Shown: positions 1-11,702, counted from the stretch's first letter. The stretch is DNA of 64,000 bases from Scolanthus callimorphus (GCA_033964015.1 CM066918.1:20853387-20917386); one strand, 5' to 3'. The notes: generated from the letters alone by a model not told the origin. Translations and numbers: made by a program.

Positions 1-1677
1 GGCCATTAGGGGTTTCCTGAACAAATATTCTAGCGGCTTGTGATCTGTTTCTATGGTAACCGACTTTGCATAGATATACTGGTGGTATTTTTTTACAACC
101 AAACACTATGGCTAATAGTTCCTTTTCTATTTGCGCATAGTTCTTTTCAGCTTGCGTCAATGAGCGTGAAGCGTAGGAAACGGGTTGTCCGTCTTGCAAT
201 AGACATGCTCCAAGCCCATATGATGATGAATCCACTGAAAGTGTTACAGGCTTGCTTGGGTCATAGTACTTGAGTACCTTTTCTTGCATGAGGTTTCGTT
301 TTACATTGTTAAAAGCCTGTTCGTGCACTTCAGTCCAGTGCCATTCGATATCTTTCTTTATCAACTCCCTCAATACTCTTGTCATGTCCGATAAGCTCGG
401 TACAAATTTTGCTAGATAATTCACCATGCCTAACAACCGTAGTAACTCTTTCTTATCTTTAGGCGTCTCGATGTCGTTAATTGCTTTCACTTTAGCTGGA
501 TCGGGCTTCAATCCCTCGCTGCTTATGATGTGCCCGATATACGTGACTTGGGTGGTGCGGATTCGTGACTTCTCCTTGTTGAGCTTTAGATTTATGTCAC
601 GCACTCTTTGTAGTACGAGTCGTAACCTTTCATTGTGCTCCGCTTCGTCTTTGCCCCAGATGAGAATATCGTCCACTATGGCTTCTGCGCCTTCAATATC
701 CTCAAACGCTTGCGTCATTCTTTTCTGAAAAACTTCACTAGCTGAATTTATTCCAAATGGCATTCTTAAAAAACGATATCTTCCGAAAGACGTGTTAAAT
801 GTAGTCAGCTTTGAGCTTGATTCGTCTAACTTCACATGCCAAAATCCTGAACTAGCATCCAGAGTGCTGAACACAGTCGCTCCATTTAATTGGGCGGCAA
901 TTTCCTCGACAGTTTTCATAGGATAGTGTTCCCTTTGTATCGCTTTATTTAAATCTCTGGGGTCCAGACACACCCTTACGTCTCCGTTCTTTTTCTCCGT
1001 GACTACAATCGAGTTGACCCACTCGGTTGGTTCCGTGACTTTGGTGATCGCGCCAATGCGCTCCATGCGCTCCAATTCTATTTTCAAACGTTCCTTTAGT
1101 GCAAAAGGGACTTTGCGTGGTGGATGCACGACAGGGGTCACTGAAGGGTCGATCTTGATGTGATAATCGCCATCCAAACATCCAAGACCCTCGAAAATGT
1201 CGTGAAAATCTTCAATTATCTTTTCCGTTCCATCGCGTGATACGCTCCTTGGTGCCTCCTGGTCTGCACCTTTATTGCTTTCTGAATTCCTTTCCTCTGT
1301 GTTGATGGTGTAGATGCGCGAAATTAACCCTAGCTCCAAGCATGTGGGCAGTCCTAAAACAGGAGAAGCATCATCCTGATCTACGATGTAAAATTCAACT
1401 GGGTGTAGCTTTCCTTTGTTCGTGACCACTAGAGTGTCCTTTCCGACTGTTTTTATCTTGTGGCCCGAGTACGATACTAGCTTGGATGTCGCTTTTGCTG
1501 GTTTCTTGTTAGTAATTTTTCTGTAGCTTTTCAATGGCATCACATTACACTGAGCTCCAGTGTCAAGCTTTAGAGAAAACTTTACGTCGTTTATCTCTGT
1601 GTTGATCTTCCACTCCTTGGGTTTCGACTTCCCTTCTCGCTCAATCGTGCCGATTATTATATATCCTCCTCGTCGCT
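1..1677 (-). pseudogene. pol: pol: aspartic protease, reverse transcriptase, start of RNase H (partial, frameshifted)
   Basis: The pol frame opens near 1677, overlapping the end of gag in the -1 frame. The protease active site DTGAQ lies at 1550-1564. The RT region follows, with [20 protein letters not shown] near 950-1010 and the catalytic VDD box ([10 protein letters not shown]) at about 655-683. RNase H begins near 240 ([11 protein letters not shown]). At 88-94 a run of seven T bases, where six would keep the conserved frame, puts the last ~90 bases out of frame. The frame has no stop before the window edge. Family knowledge: this product would copy the element's RNA into DNA in cytoplasmic particles. 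This copy is probably inactive. Confidence 0.85.
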
Positions 1678-2532
1678 ATCCGAGTAACTTTCTTCTTCAA
1701 TTTCTCGTATCTTGTGTTGTCTTGCTGGTTGCCTGCCTGCGCCTGCTTGCGGCTTGCCATCGGACAAACACATCCGGGCGAAATGGTGCATTTTCTGGCA
1801 TTTGAGGCATTTCTGACCGTACGCACTACACTGTCTTGGGGCGTGCCTCAAACCACATCGACTACAGTCGAATTGTTCCCCGTCCTTTGCGCTAGGCTTT
1901 CTATCTTGATTTGTCCCTCGGTTTCGCGGCTTCCAGTGGCCTTTGCCTCCTTGTTTCTTGTTGAAAATTGCTCCGACTTCTTTCTGCTTTCCTTCCACAA
2001 TGTCTTTGAGCTGTGTCGTGCTGAGCTCTGCAGTGCGACATATATTTAGAGCTTTGTTGAGGTTCAGATCGTCTTCTCTGAGCAGCCTTGCTTTTACCTC
2101 TGCGTTCTGTATGCCACAGACGATTCTGTCCTTAATAAGTGAGTTTTGTAAATCTCCAAATTCGCATGATTTCGCCAACTTCTTAAGTTCTGTAACGTAC
2201 GAATCGATGGTTTCGCCGTTCGCTTGGCTTCACGTGTTGAACTTGTGCCTCTCAAATGTCACGTTTTTCTTAGGCGTGCAATAGTGCTCAAACTTTCCCA
2301 TGAGCGTCTCAATCTTGTTTTCCTCGCCTTCGACGAAGGTGAATGTGTTATACACCTCCAATGCTTCCTCTCCTGCTACCGTGAGGAGTGTCGAGCACTG
2401 TATTTCTTCGGACTTCTTGTCCCTCCCAGTCGCATTCAGAAAAAGATGAAATCGCTGTGCCCATCTTCTCCAGTTTTCCGCTACGTTTCCTTCAAAGGAA
2501 AGACGACTTGGGGGCTTCAAACCAGACTCCAT
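1657..2532 (-). pseudogene. gag: gag polyprotein of Ty3/gypsy element, with one in-frame stop
   Basis: The start at 2532 lies 13 bases after the LTR and begins MESGLKPPSRLSFEG. The N-terminal part (2230-2532) is a capsid-like gag region with FEGNVAENWRRW. A TGA at 2227-2229 interrupts it; the same frame then continues from about 2226 to 1657. The distal part carries cysteine-rich knuckles (CSRCGLRHAPRQC then CLKCQKMHHFARMC) and an acidic tail ending SDSDEEDI. The stop can be read as a CGA-to-TGA change at a CpG. Gag would package the RNA; with the stop only the N-terminal 100 residues would be made. Gag and pol frames differ by -1 over an overlap of roughly 20 bases. Confidence 0.85.
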
Positions 2533-2545
2533 GTTTCTGACACCA

Positions 2546-2780
2546 TGTAATATTCTACTTTAGAGAGAGAGACTACACTTGGATGATCTATGTATACAAA
2601 ACTGATTTATTATAATTCCAAAGGATCTTATATATTACAAGGATACATACCTAGTGTATCTGGTTACAAGATATGTGTCAATCATTAAATCAATATATAA
2701 ACAATATCATGACAATTTGTGTTGGTGTTTTTGAATTGTATGAATATATAGTGGTAAGCTGTTATCGTCCCGCGCCAACA
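2546..2780 (-). repeat. 5' LTR of the Ty3/gypsy element
   Basis: The 235-bp segment starts TGTTGGCGCGGG and ends GAATATTACA when read on the minus strand, i.e. the TG...CA ends usual for LTRs. It holds TATATA-type sequence and an AATAAA signal near 2606-2611. Directly inside it (2533-2545) lies TGGTGTCAGAAAC, a TGG-starting primer-binding site like those of many metazoan gypsy elements, abutting the gag ATG. Confidence 0.85.
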
Positions 2781-3214
2781 ATTCTCATGGGAACCTGAGA
2801 AAATAAAAAAACGCTTACGGAAATGTTGCATTAATCATGAAAAATATTTGCCAATGGCTATCCTATATACGTTCGTGTATTATTTTAGAAAACTTTGAAA
2901 TTTAGTTTCTCGGGACTCCATGAGAAGTTTCGTTGGCGCAACCAGGCGCAACTAGCACTGCTTATTTCTTTCATGGAAATTATATTTAAATTAAGACTGT
3001 TTTCTTTTGTCAGGAGGCACATTAATATTCCACTTGTGCACCTATTCGGCGGAAAAAGAGTTTTCATAGATTACATGTTCTAGCCTGATATATTTATTGA
3101 ATGTAAAGAATGCATTTGTCGATTATATGATAGGTCCTTATATAAGTATTGTCCGATCAAGTGCATTAAACCAGAAGTATCAGGAAGTGTCCATCTAAAT
3201 TCTAAGAAACACCA
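2781..3214. other. non-coding stretch, no feature recognised
   Basis: (A+T)-rich sequence with only short open frames and no convincing codon pattern. Nothing in it could be matched to a repeat elsewhere in the window. Confidence 0.5.
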
Positions 3215-4665
3215 CAACCAGAGAAGTGTCCATCTTGGTATTACGCGCGAACCTGTGTGGTACTGGCGCTTCTCCATTCTCGCGCGGGAGGCTCTGGTGA
3301 CAGCCATTGACGCATGCGTGAGATTCCATACAGAGCCGCAATCTCGTCATTCTCGAACCCAGAGCTCCCCGGCTCTTCGCAGGGGAGGCTATGGCGACAT
3401 CCCTCACGCGTACATAAAAGTAGCTTAATCTCGCTTTATAAAAACGTATATGTCAAAATAACACTGGCATTCGTTTCGTAGTCGTCTTTTCAACCTATGC
3501 CTTCGACTTGAGCGCTCCAAAAGTAATTTAATATGAGGCATAAAACCATCATTTTCTTATCACCAAGAGAAAATTATCATTTTCTCTTGCTTATACGCAT
3601 GCGTCGGTGGCTGTCACCAGAGCATTCTTGTACCCAGAGCTCCCTAGCTCGTCTGCTCGCAGGTGAGGCTCTAGGGACATCCTTTTGAGAGCCGTAGCGG
3701 AGATAGGAGAGAAACTTGGTTGCTAGGGTAACAGTTCTCACGATCATGTGACCCTGGACACGATTAAAAAACACTATCAACTGCAGAAGTTCATGAAGAT
3801 TACGAATTTAGTGTCAAAAAGTAGGAAAATTGGCAGTAAGGTTTCCCCGTTTTTGATTGAAAGTAAATTTTAACAGGTACTTACAGATACTATAAAATTG
3901 TGTCTCCATAGCAACTAAATGCATGGAACAATTAAGGTCGGGGGACGTGTTACTCATACCAAGTTCCTTTTCTGTAACTATTTTGCGAATGTAGTTATTT
4001 GCAAAAACTGCTTTTTGCCTTAAGAATCCGCGTATAAGCCCCCGCCTCCTTTCAAGTCAGGCCTTAACACACCTGAGAAATTGCAGCAGCGTTGCGCTCA
4101 TAAAAAACGCATGCTGTGGTGTAGTATTTACAAACCAAACCCTCGTACTAGGCATGACTAATTTTTAGATGTTTTCATTCAGTGAGTCTACTTGCGTGAT
4201 TCTCATCTCCCAGAAACTTAAGAACATCATTAACCTCGTAGATTTTCAAAATCGCGGCGCGCTTCGCGCGCATTGAGAAACATACAAACAGACTTCTCAG
4301 TTGTCAGCCCTCGTTCGTAAACCTGAACTGATCCAGATACTTAAGCATACCGATTTCGCGAAATACTAAAATAGCATGAAGTCAAACTTTGTTAAGTCAT
4401 CAATTGCCGTTTTGAGGGCGATGTCTCGAACCAAAAAAAGAAATGAAATATCAGAAAAAAAAATATCAAGCACAGTCACGTTCTAGGGAAAAAAATTCGA
4501 GCAGCTAAAGTGGACGCGAAAAAAATATCGAGCCCAAAAAAATTAGCCACTCCCCCCATCAAATATCAAATGGTCCGTCCCTAACTAAAAGTAGAATTCT
4601 CCACCCGCGAGACATGCAATGGCGTGCGCGTAATACCAAGATGTGGCACTTCTGGTATTGTATCT
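3215..4665. repeat. possible non-autonomous element bounded by imperfect inverted repeats
   Basis: The segment CATCTTGGTATTACGCGC near 3228-3248 recurs inverted near 4628-4648, with weaker matching on both sides. Inside, a second inverted pair (GGTGACAGCC and GACGCATGCG) occurs at 3296-3318 and 3596-3618, and the phrase ACCCAGAGCTC is present in both halves. No coding sequence is seen. The target duplication could not be fixed, so the boundaries are approximate. Confidence 0.4.
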
Positions 4666-4948
4666 CCATAGCAAGTAATAGCAAAACGGTCTTCCTACAT
4701 AAATACGCCATTCAAAATTTTATGTTAATTTTCATTAACGTCTATGAACTCCCATGATATTACTTGGGGGGAGTGTCCATTTTCCGATTGTTCATTTGAC
4801 TATTTTAATGAAATGACAAATAAATTTCAGCAAAAGAGAGCCTCAATGCAATTTAGATTATTAGGGCTGGTATTATTTTCTTGGTTGACTCAAGAGTGGT
4901 TGACTCTATTATTTGTCGTCTGTTAGTTTGCGACGCATAGTATTTAAC

Positions 4949-5260
4949 AATTAGACCTCGAGGCCGAATGTGCTATGACAGGGGCATGAGCCCCTGGCTA
5001 TGATGAATAGACCATGATGCCGAAGGCCGAATGGTCTATTGATATCATAGCACATGAGGACGAGAGGTCTAATTGTTTTAGTATAAACCAACTAGTTGGT
5101 CGGTTTTGGCAGTGAATTCCATTATTTTATGTTGAAAATCAAGTTTTCTTGCAAAGAAAGGTGGTGGTTTTGCCAGGTACGATCTATCACTAATTGACCA
5201 TGAGTAGCTCAGCCAATCAGAATGCAGGATTTGTAATAGACTATTAGTTGGTTTATACCA
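4949..5260. repeat. foldback/MITE-like repeat with two nested inverted repeats
   Basis: The inner unit 4949-5075 starts AATTAGACCTCGAGGCCG and ends as its near reverse complement (CGAGAGGTCTAATT), about 30 bp per arm. Around its right side a second pair, TATAAACCAACTA near 5082 and TAGTTGGTTTATA near 5245, forms another loop. There is no coding potential. Confidence 0.6.
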
Positions 5261-5791
5261 AGAGAAAATGATTATACTATATTATAAGTAAAAATAGGCC
5301 GCGATTCGACAAGGAACGACTCAGTTTCGGACTTCCTGTGCTATGGATTACACGCGGTACGCAATGCACGACGGTCAGACAAATTGAGATTTGGCGGGGA
5401 TGTTCGAGCTGGCTACTGGTCGTACTTTTCTAAGAAGAAATGCTGCTAAATGTGCACCAAATCCTCAAGTTTCACCAAATGAACACTAGGTAAGATAAAA
5501 AAAAACATTTTCTTCAATTTGCTCCATAAGAATTAACCATATTGGCTAGTTTCAAGTAGAGAAGGGAGCCGACATGCTTGATTGAAAGTCGGGCCGCCAT
5601 CTTGTCAGCCCAGAATCTTGTCGAGCGACCATTTAATTGTAATGCTAATGCGCCCACAGGTTCCCCAAGCTCCGTGGGAGTTTAAAATAATTATTTGAAT
5701 AAAGCTAAAGTAGTTTCAATACCGTAATGGTTGTTATTGACTTCACTTACATGAACTGTGCTTCGCTAGCGACTGTATTGAGTCATCACAT

Positions 5792-5965
5792 TTAAGCAAT
5801 AGAGAACTTTTTCCGTGTCTACATACTCTGATGCAAACACGAGGGGAGGTTGGGAGAATTCGAGACAGGTCGAGTGGCTGCATAACCAGTTGAGAATTCT
5901 CCCAACCTACCCGAGTGTTTGCATCAGAGTATGTAGACACTGGCAAAAAGTTCTCTATTGCTTTT
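5792..5965. repeat. foldback repeat, ~70-bp arms
   Basis: GTGTCTACATACTCTGATGC at 5815 is matched inverted at 5915-5940. The match extends outward through AAGCAATAGAGAACTTTTT and inward to GGTTGGGAGAATTC, leaving a loop of about 30 bases. Confidence 0.75.
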
Positions 5966-7226
5966 ATAAAATATATTTCACTTTTTGAAGCGAAAGATTT
6001 AAAATTAATTTATTTCAACATTTTGTATGAATATATAAATTCTCCTTACTGCGCGACGGTCTGAACGGGCCAATCAGAGGGCATGTTTTATCGCATGTGT
6101 TTTAAAAAAGTTTTTCACTCAGTTGGCTGCAAGTATTGCGAAGGGGAGGCGAGAGAAAACTGCTTTCTAAGAAACATTTCACGACTTTATTGACTTCTTC
6201 TATGGTGTTTATGGTAATTGAAGCATAAGCAAATGTCAATGAAGGGATGTACGGGTTAAGAATTGCAAAGCCGAAGGAATTTTCCATACAAGAACGGCCT
6301 TCATGTTGACTTGCCAAGTTTTGGAAAGGCAAATTCGGCATCGAAAAAGCAAAAATAGCGTGTGTCTTGTTTCGATCTTCAAATCAAGCAAAATGTTAAA
6401 TACCAGACTGGAATAATACTATGGAGGCTTCAATTGTTGCTGATGGCATGAACGAATGTCCATGAACTGTCACTCGTATTGAATTTTTGAAGCAACTCAA
6501 GTCAAAGTTTCGTCGACAGTGCCGTCGGTGTTCGCCGATCGCCGGTAAGAATTTCATGTTTTGTTAATGCTTCAACTCTTGTTAAATTGCTAGCAAACGA
6601 TTCTTTACCTACTCGGCTTGTGAAAGATCATCATTTTGAAAAATTGAATAGGAACGTAATGAAATAAATTGTGATTTATTCAATAATTTGGTCTTCGTTG
6701 TTCTTTTTCATTTTGGCTAGCCGATTCGCCGAAAGTCTACAAATCCAGAAATTTTGTTGGGTCGCTTAACTTGATTTGTGTTGTTTTTCTCCTCTTAGTA
6801 CGAGCTGTATACTTTTAAAAAGTTCCCAGAAGTCAAAGAAATCGTTTCATAAAGGGAGGGAAGAGGATGTCGGAGGACAAAAATATCATGTATAATCGTA
6901 CGAAAATGTTGACAATCCTGAAAATTTACATGCGTTTGACTAAAAAAGTCGAAGACAAGCTAATGCTTTGAACTTGTGGTTTAAGGATGGGACGACAAAT
7001 GATAGCTAAAAAGAAAACAGCACTGCTTTCACCATTTCATTGCTTCAAGTGTTTGGATAAATTTTTGTCAAAATGTATAAAGAATGAAAAAAGAAGACAG
7101 CGCAAACATCGTCCCGGGCGTGACGTCACAACCGTGTTTATATACTCTCATATAAACACACCTGTCGACCAATGAGAGCGCGCGTACTGTCTTAGTTATT
7201 TTATAAATAGAAATAACCGTACAATA

Positions 7227-7481
7227 GAGCAGTTTTCACATGACTGTCGGGAAAACAATGTAATTGAGCAATCACTAGCCAATCAGAATCGAGAGAAATC
7301 ATGACTTGCTCCTAAATGGCTTTTTCTTAGCCAATTGCAAGCCGAAGCAATTACTAAGTAATTACACAATTGTATTTACTACAGTATTTGATTGGCTGAG
7401 AAAAACGAGTAGCCAATGAGAATGCAAAGCAAAGCAATTGCAATTACATAACAAATCTTGACATTCATGTGAAATCCGCTC
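7227..7481. repeat. MITE, family A copy 1 (TA flanks)
   Basis: The ends read GAGCAGTTTTCACATGAC and, inverted, GAGCGGATTTCACATGAA, each flanked by TA. The same ends occur at 38224-38348, so this is a dispersed family. The body differs in length between copies (255 and 125 bp). Confidence 0.7.
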
Positions 7482-7483
7482 TA

Positions 7484-7961
7484 ATAAACTTTCAATAAAC
7501 TTTCATTTAGCCCTCCCTACATCCGGTAAATTGCCGCCAATCAGAGGCGAGGGCAGTCTGTTTTGAATTTATCACGTGGTCGCTCGACTGTAAACATTCG
7601 AATTTCATGTTTTTCAAAGGACTTTCTGCATGCCTAATTCGCTGGACGCCTATGAGGCATGGAAAGAACACTTCCTTCAACCTGAAATTCCTAAACAACG
7701 TAGGTTTTGCACCGTCGGCTGGTTGAGATGAATAGTTCTATCTTTTCGCTATGGCTCAATGGCGATTTTGAGCGGATTCAAGCATTTCTTTTGAATTTAT
7801 GGCTGTTTTCGCTCCGGTGGTGGTGTGGAAGTCTTCTACCTTGGAGAGATTTTATATAGAGGGAAGAGGGGTGAAATAGAAATAGCTAAAAACGGACTCA
7901 AAACTCAAATTTATCGGATGTAAGGGATGGTTAAATGAAAGTTTATTGAATGTTTATTATT
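7484..7961. repeat. MITE-like element with ~45-bp inverted ends
   Basis: The left end AATAAACTTTCAATAAAC is matched inverted at 7917-7961 (GTTTATTGAATGTTTATT), and the match continues inward to ACATCCG. It lies directly beside the family A MITE, inside the larger 5655-8119 element. No protein is evident. Confidence 0.65.
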
Positions 7962-8302
7962 GTACTGTTACTGTTAAGGGATATGTGATGACTCAATGCA
8001 GTCGCTAGCGAAGCACAGTTCATGTAAGTGAAGTCAATAACAACCATTACGGTATCGAAACTACTTAAGCTTTATTCAAATAATTATTTTAAACTCCCAT
8101 AGAGCTTGGGGAACCTGTGATGTGCCAACCGTAGATTGAATAGCGCCCTTTGTTCTGTGAACCAATCGATCGCTGTTTGGCACATTAATAACAATGGATG
8201 ACATGAACGTGAATAGCGCTATTGTGATTGTGGCAGTGGACTTAATATTCCCGGGGTAGCAAATCGATAGCCCAATAAAATCGATAATCAATTCTGATCA
8301 AC

Positions 8303-8488
8303 AGGGCTGCAAATTAAAAAAAAAATCAAGTCGAAAATTTTTGACAAGTTTCAAAATTCTAGTCGCGTTTTCTTAAATGTTAGTCGCAAAAATTGAGCTT
8401 GCGGCAGTGAGTTAGACAAGAAGTGAGTCTCAAAACTTCAACTGACTGACAAAGTTTAGTCGCCCCCTCGGGCACAATTTGCAGCCCT
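8303..8488. repeat. hAT-like MITE
   Basis: The ends CAGGGCTGCAAATT and AATTTGCAGCCCTG are inverted copies with the CAGGG start typical of hAT elements. Length 186 bp. An 8-bp target duplication is not evident, so the superfamily call rests on the end sequence only. Confidence 0.55.
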
Positions 8489-9507
8489 GATCGATTGATT
8501 TTATTGATAATCGATAAAAATTGATTGCTAGCTCTGTTGTGATTATTGATTTGTCAATTTTATAAAAATTACGAAAGTTTTAATCGACATGTTTCGACAG
8601 TTATCTATGTGATTTACAAACGGAATAAATAGCTAGAGAAATTACAATAATAAATTACGTCAATTGTGTAAAGGACAGCATATGCTGATTATACTGCAAG
8701 CTTCAGATTGATATGTTGTACTTGTCTATTCAAAGAAGGCTCCTCACGTTTGATGTAAATTGCCTCTTTGATTTTAAGGGCAAATTGCGACAAGGCGGAG
8801 TCCAAAATAATAAACGAGGATTCCGACGAAGGTGCGGCGCACGCCTCATTGCGGCTTAGATGTTTGTATATGTGAGAAGCCTTATCCGTTCTGAAGTGTT
8901 CCTGCACGCGCGTGGCTATGTGACGGAATTGTCAATTTGATTTGTCAATAATTATATCGATTTTTCTAGACTTTTTTCAACAGGGCTTACAGCCACCGGA
9001 TTGATTAATAGCACTAAACATTTATTGATATTCTTTTCAAATATGCCCCTGGTAGAAGGAATTATCATTTTCTTTGAATAGTTTGACATTAAACAAATAT
9101 TATTGCAAGAGGGACGTGGCTACTACCATTTGCGAGCTTGCATGACTAGGTTTTGAAAAGTTTGTAGTCGCAGACGTTTCGAATTAGCGAATTTCAATAG
9201 CAGTGACAAAAAGCACCCTGGACTATTTCATTTATTGTTTTATGAGGTGACCAAGTATTCCAAGCATGCCTTCAAAAACAATCGTGGTACCCTGCTAGCA
9301 GAGACTTTTCCTTTGCATTTCTCATCTATGCCTGGTGCTCCAATTTCTTTGCGCTTCTTTCATGTTACGTGAAAGACTAATAAGTTGCATGCAAGCAACT
9401 ACAACATAGCGACATAGGGAGGGCACTTATTGTATCCTTGAACAACATATTTTAAATTCTACTTCTCAGTCTTGGGTAGTCCAGAATCTTCTCCGATCTT
9501 TGTCTTA

Positions 9508-10092
9508 GGCCCCGTCCACACGTATCCGGATATTTTTGAATCCACAATTTTTTCTTTCTGGATACGAAAATATCGGCCTCCAGACATAATGTGATCACAA
9601 CATATTCAAATCGAATTCGCCCATTCACACGTATCCAGATATTTTTCAATCCAGAACTTTTTCTTTCCTGATATGGCTATCATCCGCACGCATCCGGCAA
9701 ATTCCCAGACGAATCCAGACTAAAGACTTCAGACTTTATTATTGATGAAATAAAAATAAATTACATCATAAACTGATCCGCAAATAGCTAAGCTAATCGT
9801 GGTGAATCAGTAAAAATAAAATATGTATATAAAGAATGGTAGCAGCAATGTTTAGGCACAAAAGGAGCAATGGGTACCAGCAGTTAGATTTAGGAATATA
9901 CAAGAAAATATCGAGATTCGACCTTCCACACGTATCCACAATGTTATCGGATTTAAAAATTTCTACTCTGGAGAGCGGATTTAAAAATAACTGGATTTGT
10001 CTGCAAATTTGCAGGATGCGAGTGGACGATAGCCATATTCGGAAAAAAATAATTCTGGATTTAAAAATATCCAGATACGTGTGGACGGGGCC
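9508..10092. repeat. PIF/Harbinger-like MITE with TTA target duplication
   Basis: The element starts GGCCCCGTCCACACGTATCC and ends with the inverted form. TTA lies on both sides (9505-9507 and 10093-10095), the 3-bp duplication expected for PIF/Harbinger. Long inverted arms continue inward (ATATTTTTGAATCC-type). A second degenerate internal copy of the end begins near 9625. Confidence 0.75.
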
Positions 10093-10529
10093 TTAAAAAC
10101 ATGGTATAATCTGCTGTGTTTTTGGTTGATACACAAGAAAATTATATATAATTTTAAACTTTAGAACAGGGTATGCTGTACTTTTGATATCAAGTGATAT
10201 TGATTTTTATTGATCTGTTGGGAATGACTGCGAGTATCGATTTTTATCTATTGTCGATATTAATCAATAATTAATGGTCAATCTTATCAACAGATTATCA
10301 ATCAGTTTTCGATCGATTTGTTACCCCAGGTCTTATTCCTTTGTTACTTAGTTCATTATACAGACTGAAGCATCAGCCTGGCGAAACTCTGAACACTAAG
10401 AGTGCGTTTCTTTGGGAAAATCCGGATTAAGATTAAGATTAAGACTGTACGGATTTCTTACGGATGAATGAAACGAATGATCTGAAAATGGATTTTTGTA
10501 GCTAGTCCCGTCATGCAGTTGGGCGTTTT

Positions 10530-11702
10530 TTGGCGCCAAGATTCAAAATGGCGGCAAGCTTGTTTACATTATTCGAAGAAATATTGTCCGAGGATTTTGC
10601 AGTACATGATCTAGCATTCCAAAATTCAGATGACGGAGCTGTCCTTCTCCTTTTAGCAGGAGTAAAAAGAAGAAAACGTCGCTATAGAACAGATAATTTT
10701 TATGAAGTCACTGTGCCGAGATACCTTCCAGATGATTTTCGAAGCCACTTTCGAATGGCGAGAAGAACAGTTCAAGTCATCATAGAATTGCTCGCCTTTC
10801 ATGGTGACCTACCGCAATTTAATTCTCATGGAGGTAGACCGCCTGTTGAATTGGGAAAGCAGATTTTATTGACCTTGTGGATTCTTGGAAATCCAGAATG
10901 CTTGCGTTCCGTTGCTGATAGATTTGACGTTTGTAGAGCAACTGCGTATCGCGTTTATCGCCGAGTTTGCAGAGCTATCGTCACACACCTTACAGAGGAC
11001 TTTATCAAGTTTCCAACAGGGCGGAGGGCTCAAGAGGTGATAAATGAATTTCAGAGAAAAAAGGGCGTTCCAGGAGTGTTAGGGGCAGTAGATGGTACCT
11101 ATATCCCGATCACAGCTCCCACAACAAACAGCGAACAGTACATCAATAGAAAGGGTTTCCATGCGATCCAGCTTCAAGTAATATGTGACCACGAGCTGCT
11201 TTTTACCGATGTTTTCTGTGGTTATCCGGGCTCTGTGCATGATGCTCGTGTGTTTAGAAACTCTACTTTCGCCCAGGAGGTAAATCGTAACAAGGCAAAA
11301 TATTTCCCTGGCAACGACACTCATCTCCTAGGAGATAAAGCTTACACATTAGAGACTTGGCTTCTGACCCCGTTCCGTGACAACGGGCACCTCACAGCCC
11401 AACAAACGAGGTACAACAAGGCCCACAGCTCTACCAGAATGACTGTTGAACGAGCCATAGGCCTCTTCAAAACCCGATTCAGGAAACTTAAAACCACAAT
11501 GCTTGTCAACAAAAGTACTGACATTCCAGAAATTGTTGTTGCTGCCTGTACATTGCACAATATCTGTATTATTGAAGATGACATAGATGATTTTGTTGAT
11601 ACTGATGATGACGATGATGACGATGGTGATGGTGACGGGGCTTTCCATGCAGGACCTGGAGCCAATGAGAAAAGGAACATGATAATGAGACTGATTCCCT
11701 GA
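10530..11702 (+). CDS. Harbinger transposase (HARBI1-like DDE nuclease)
   Basis: A 390-residue open frame without interruption. The N-terminal ~90 residues resemble the helical region of HARBI1-type proteins (YLPDDFRSHFRM), followed by a helix-turn-helix-like part (LRSVADRFDVCRATAYRVYR). The DDE_Tnp_4 catalytic residues are visible: D in LGAVDGTYIP (near residue 188), D in GSVHDARVF (near 237) and E in RMTVERAIGLF (near 306), followed by CTLHNICI. The tail is very acidic (DTDDDDDDDGDGDG). Family knowledge: it cuts and joins DNA at the terminal repeats and needs a Myb-like partner for nuclear entry and binding. All three acidic residues are present, so it could be functional. Start chosen as the first ATG; a second lies eight codons in. 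Confidence 0.93.
   Translation: MAPRFKMAASLFTLFEEILSEDFAVHDLAFQNSDDGAVLLLLAGVKRRKRRYRTDNFYEVTVPRYLPDDFRSHFRMARRTVQVIIELLAFHGDLPQFNSHGGRPPVELGKQILLTLWILGNPECLRSVADRFDVCRATAYRVYRRVCRAIVTHLTEDFIKFPTGRRAQEVINEFQRKKGVPGVLGAVDGTYIPITAPTTNSEQYINRKGFHAIQLQVICDHELLFTDVFCGYPGSVHDARVFRNSTFAQEVNRNKAKYFPGNDTHLLGDKAYTLETWLLTPFRDNGHLTAQQTRYNKAHSSTRMTVERAIGLFKTRFRKLKTTMLVNKSTDIPEIVVAACTLHNICIIEDDIDDFVDTDDDDDDDGDGDGAFHAGPGANEKRNMIMRLIP

Larger units (their letters stand above)
1..2780 (-). mobile_element. Ty3/gypsy LTR retrotransposon, 5' part, runs off left edge
   Basis: Read on the minus strand, the order is 5' LTR (2546-2780), primer-binding site, gag with zinc knuckles, aspartic protease, reverse transcriptase and the beginning of RNase H. 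This order is that of Ty3/gypsy elements. Integrase and the 3' LTR would lie left of base 1. The copy is damaged by an in-frame stop in gag (2227-2229) and by a one-base expansion of a T run at 88-94, which moves the RNase H region out of the RT frame. The lesions suggest a dead copy. The 5-bp target duplication would be the bases just right of 2780 but cannot be checked without the other end. Confidence 0.9.
5655..8119. mobile_element. 2.46-kb non-autonomous DNA element with ~135-bp terminal inverted repeats
   Basis: The left end (CACAGGTTCCCCAAGCTC...) from 5655 to about 5790 is repeated inverted from about 7985 to 8119 with few differences. The flanks read atgcgcc (5648-5654) and atgtgcc (8120-8126), a possible 7-bp target duplication with one CpG-type change. 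No transposase is encoded. Three smaller inverted-repeat units sit inside (5792-5965, 7227-7481, 7484-7961), so the element has served as a target itself. Confidence 0.7.
8250..10330. repeat. possible ~2.1-kb element carrying two nested MITEs
   Basis: CCCGGGGTAGCAAATCGAT at 8250 is matched inverted by ATCGATTTGTTACCCCAGG near 10312-10330, and both ends are followed inward by GATAAT-rich sequence. A hAT-like MITE (8303-8488) and a Harbinger-like MITE (9508-10092) lie inside. I could not find a clear target duplication. Confidence 0.45.

Noticed and set aside
5082..5260. Possible regulatory palindrome (TATAAACCAACTA and inverse)
   Set aside because: It is better explained as part of a foldback repeat; no gene lies nearby.
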